From Kitasatospora phosalacinea (GTDB lineage Bacteria; Actinomycetota; Actinomycetes; Streptomycetales; Streptomycetaceae): DNA of 64,000 bases. The stretch covers positions 186,001-250,000 of the forward strand of contig NZ_BSSA01000002.1 of assembly GCF_030268885.1 (NCBI RefSeq), in the 5' to 3' direction. Made by a program: the position numbers and the translations under genes. Shown here in pieces: positions 63,648 through 64,000 of the stretch. The notes beneath the pieces are model-generated. The model was not told the origin of the DNA. It made no database searches and was given only the letters and a program-made list of their open reading frames with translations. Position 1 is the first letter of the stretch, and every line of letters begins with the position of its first letter.

Positions 63648-64000
63648 TTACTTGGACTCGACCGCGTGGCCGCCGAACTGGTTGCGCAGCGCGGCGATCA
63701 TCTTCATCTGCGGGGAGTCCTCCTGGCGGGAGGCGAAGCGGGCGAACAGCGAGGCGGTGATCGCGGGCAGCGGCACCGCGTGGTCGATCGCGGCCTCGAC
63801 CGTCCAGCGGCCCTCGCCGGAGTCCGCGGCCCAGCCCTTGAGCTTGGCCAGGTGCTCGTCGTCGTCCAGCGCCCGGACGGCGAGGTCGAGCAGCCAGGAG
63901 CGGATGACGGTGCCCTCCTGCCAGCTGCGGAACACCTCGCGCACGTCGGTGACCTCGGGGGCCGCCTCCAGCAGCTCCCAGCCCTCGGCGAAGGCCTGCA
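63648..64000 (-). CDS. gnd: 6-phosphogluconate dehydrogenase (C-terminal part, cut by window edge)
   Basis: The last 117 or so residues, including [40 protein letters not shown] and ending [12 protein letters not shown]. The enzyme oxidises and decarboxylates 6-phosphogluconate to ribulose-5-phosphate, making NAD(P)H. The SGEGRWT segment is typical of the short (YqeC-like) decarboxylating form. Its placement next to recF, before dnaN, is a known streptomycete feature. The start lies beyond position 64000. Confidence 0.9.
   Translation of the reverse strand, partial: QAFAEGWELLEAAPEVTDVREVFRSWQEGTVIRSWLLDLAVRALDDDEHLAKLKGWAADSGEGRWTVEAAIDHAVPLPAITASLFARFASRQEDSPQMKMIAALRNQFGGHAVESK

Overview
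This is a very GC-rich actinobacterial chromosome segment from the replication-origin side of a Streptomycetaceae genome (Streptomyces or Kitasatospora type). The evidence is the sporulation pair ssgA/ssgR, CrgA, DLW-39 and DUF5324 proteins, and the block gnd-recF-DUF721-gyrB-gyrA at the right end. dnaN, oriC and dnaA should lie just beyond position 64000. No prophage, insertion sequence or CRISPR array is visible.

Left part (1-36 kb), mixed core and accessory metabolism and surface genes: thiaminase-II-like TenA with a cupin; ssgR-ssgA; a Nudix hydrolase; a flavohemoglobin-like globin/reductase; a branched-chain 2-oxoacid dehydrogenase operon (bkdA-bkdB-bkdC) divergent from an Lrp/AsnC regulator; a TetR regulator, a PIG-V-like mannosyltransferase and paaN; a GT2-GtrA glycosyltransferase; an FAD monooxygenase; a secreted S53 protease; an HTH protein; a cell-wall NlpC/P60-like protein; a SpoU methyltransferase-FUSC pair; an HTTM-DUF5819 pair; a J-domain/rhodanese protein; a PAS-GAF-PP2C-HATPase phosphatase; a rhomboid-like protein; a lysyl-phosphatidylglycerol-synthase-like protein; and a LuxR-type two-component system.

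Right part (36-64 kb), the conserved actinobacterial growth and replication locus, matching the gene content of Mycobacterium tuberculosis Rv0005-Rv0020: tRNA-Leu, fhaA, fhaB, PP2C phosphatase, FtsW/RodA, PbpA, PknB, two class E sortases, trpG-type amidotransferase, DUF881, crgA, rhomboid, ppiA, DUF5324, tRNA-Ala, DLW-39, a DUF6191-like protein, a repeat-bearing protein of unknown function, tRNA-Ile, a cyclopropane-fatty-acid-synthase-like enzyme, DUF3566, gyrA, gyrB, DUF721, recF and the 3' part of gnd. PknB, the phosphatase, the FHA proteins, FtsW/RodA and PbpA form a phospho-signalling and peptidoglycan elongation/division module.

The most interesting non-gene signals concern chromosome biology. 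There is one perfect parS-like palindrome inside bkdC (6936-6949). Four perfect DnaA boxes lie in 124 bp between the convergent genes crgA and rhomboid (49210-49333). Two near-identical 54-bp modules, each a covarying hairpin plus a perfect DnaA box, sit in frame inside the unknown gene at 53166-54188. Other oddities are a recent duplication of the bkdC 3' end, an in-frame J-domain/rhodanese fusion with an internal ribosome-binding site, and a polypyrimidine tract near 21.3 kb.
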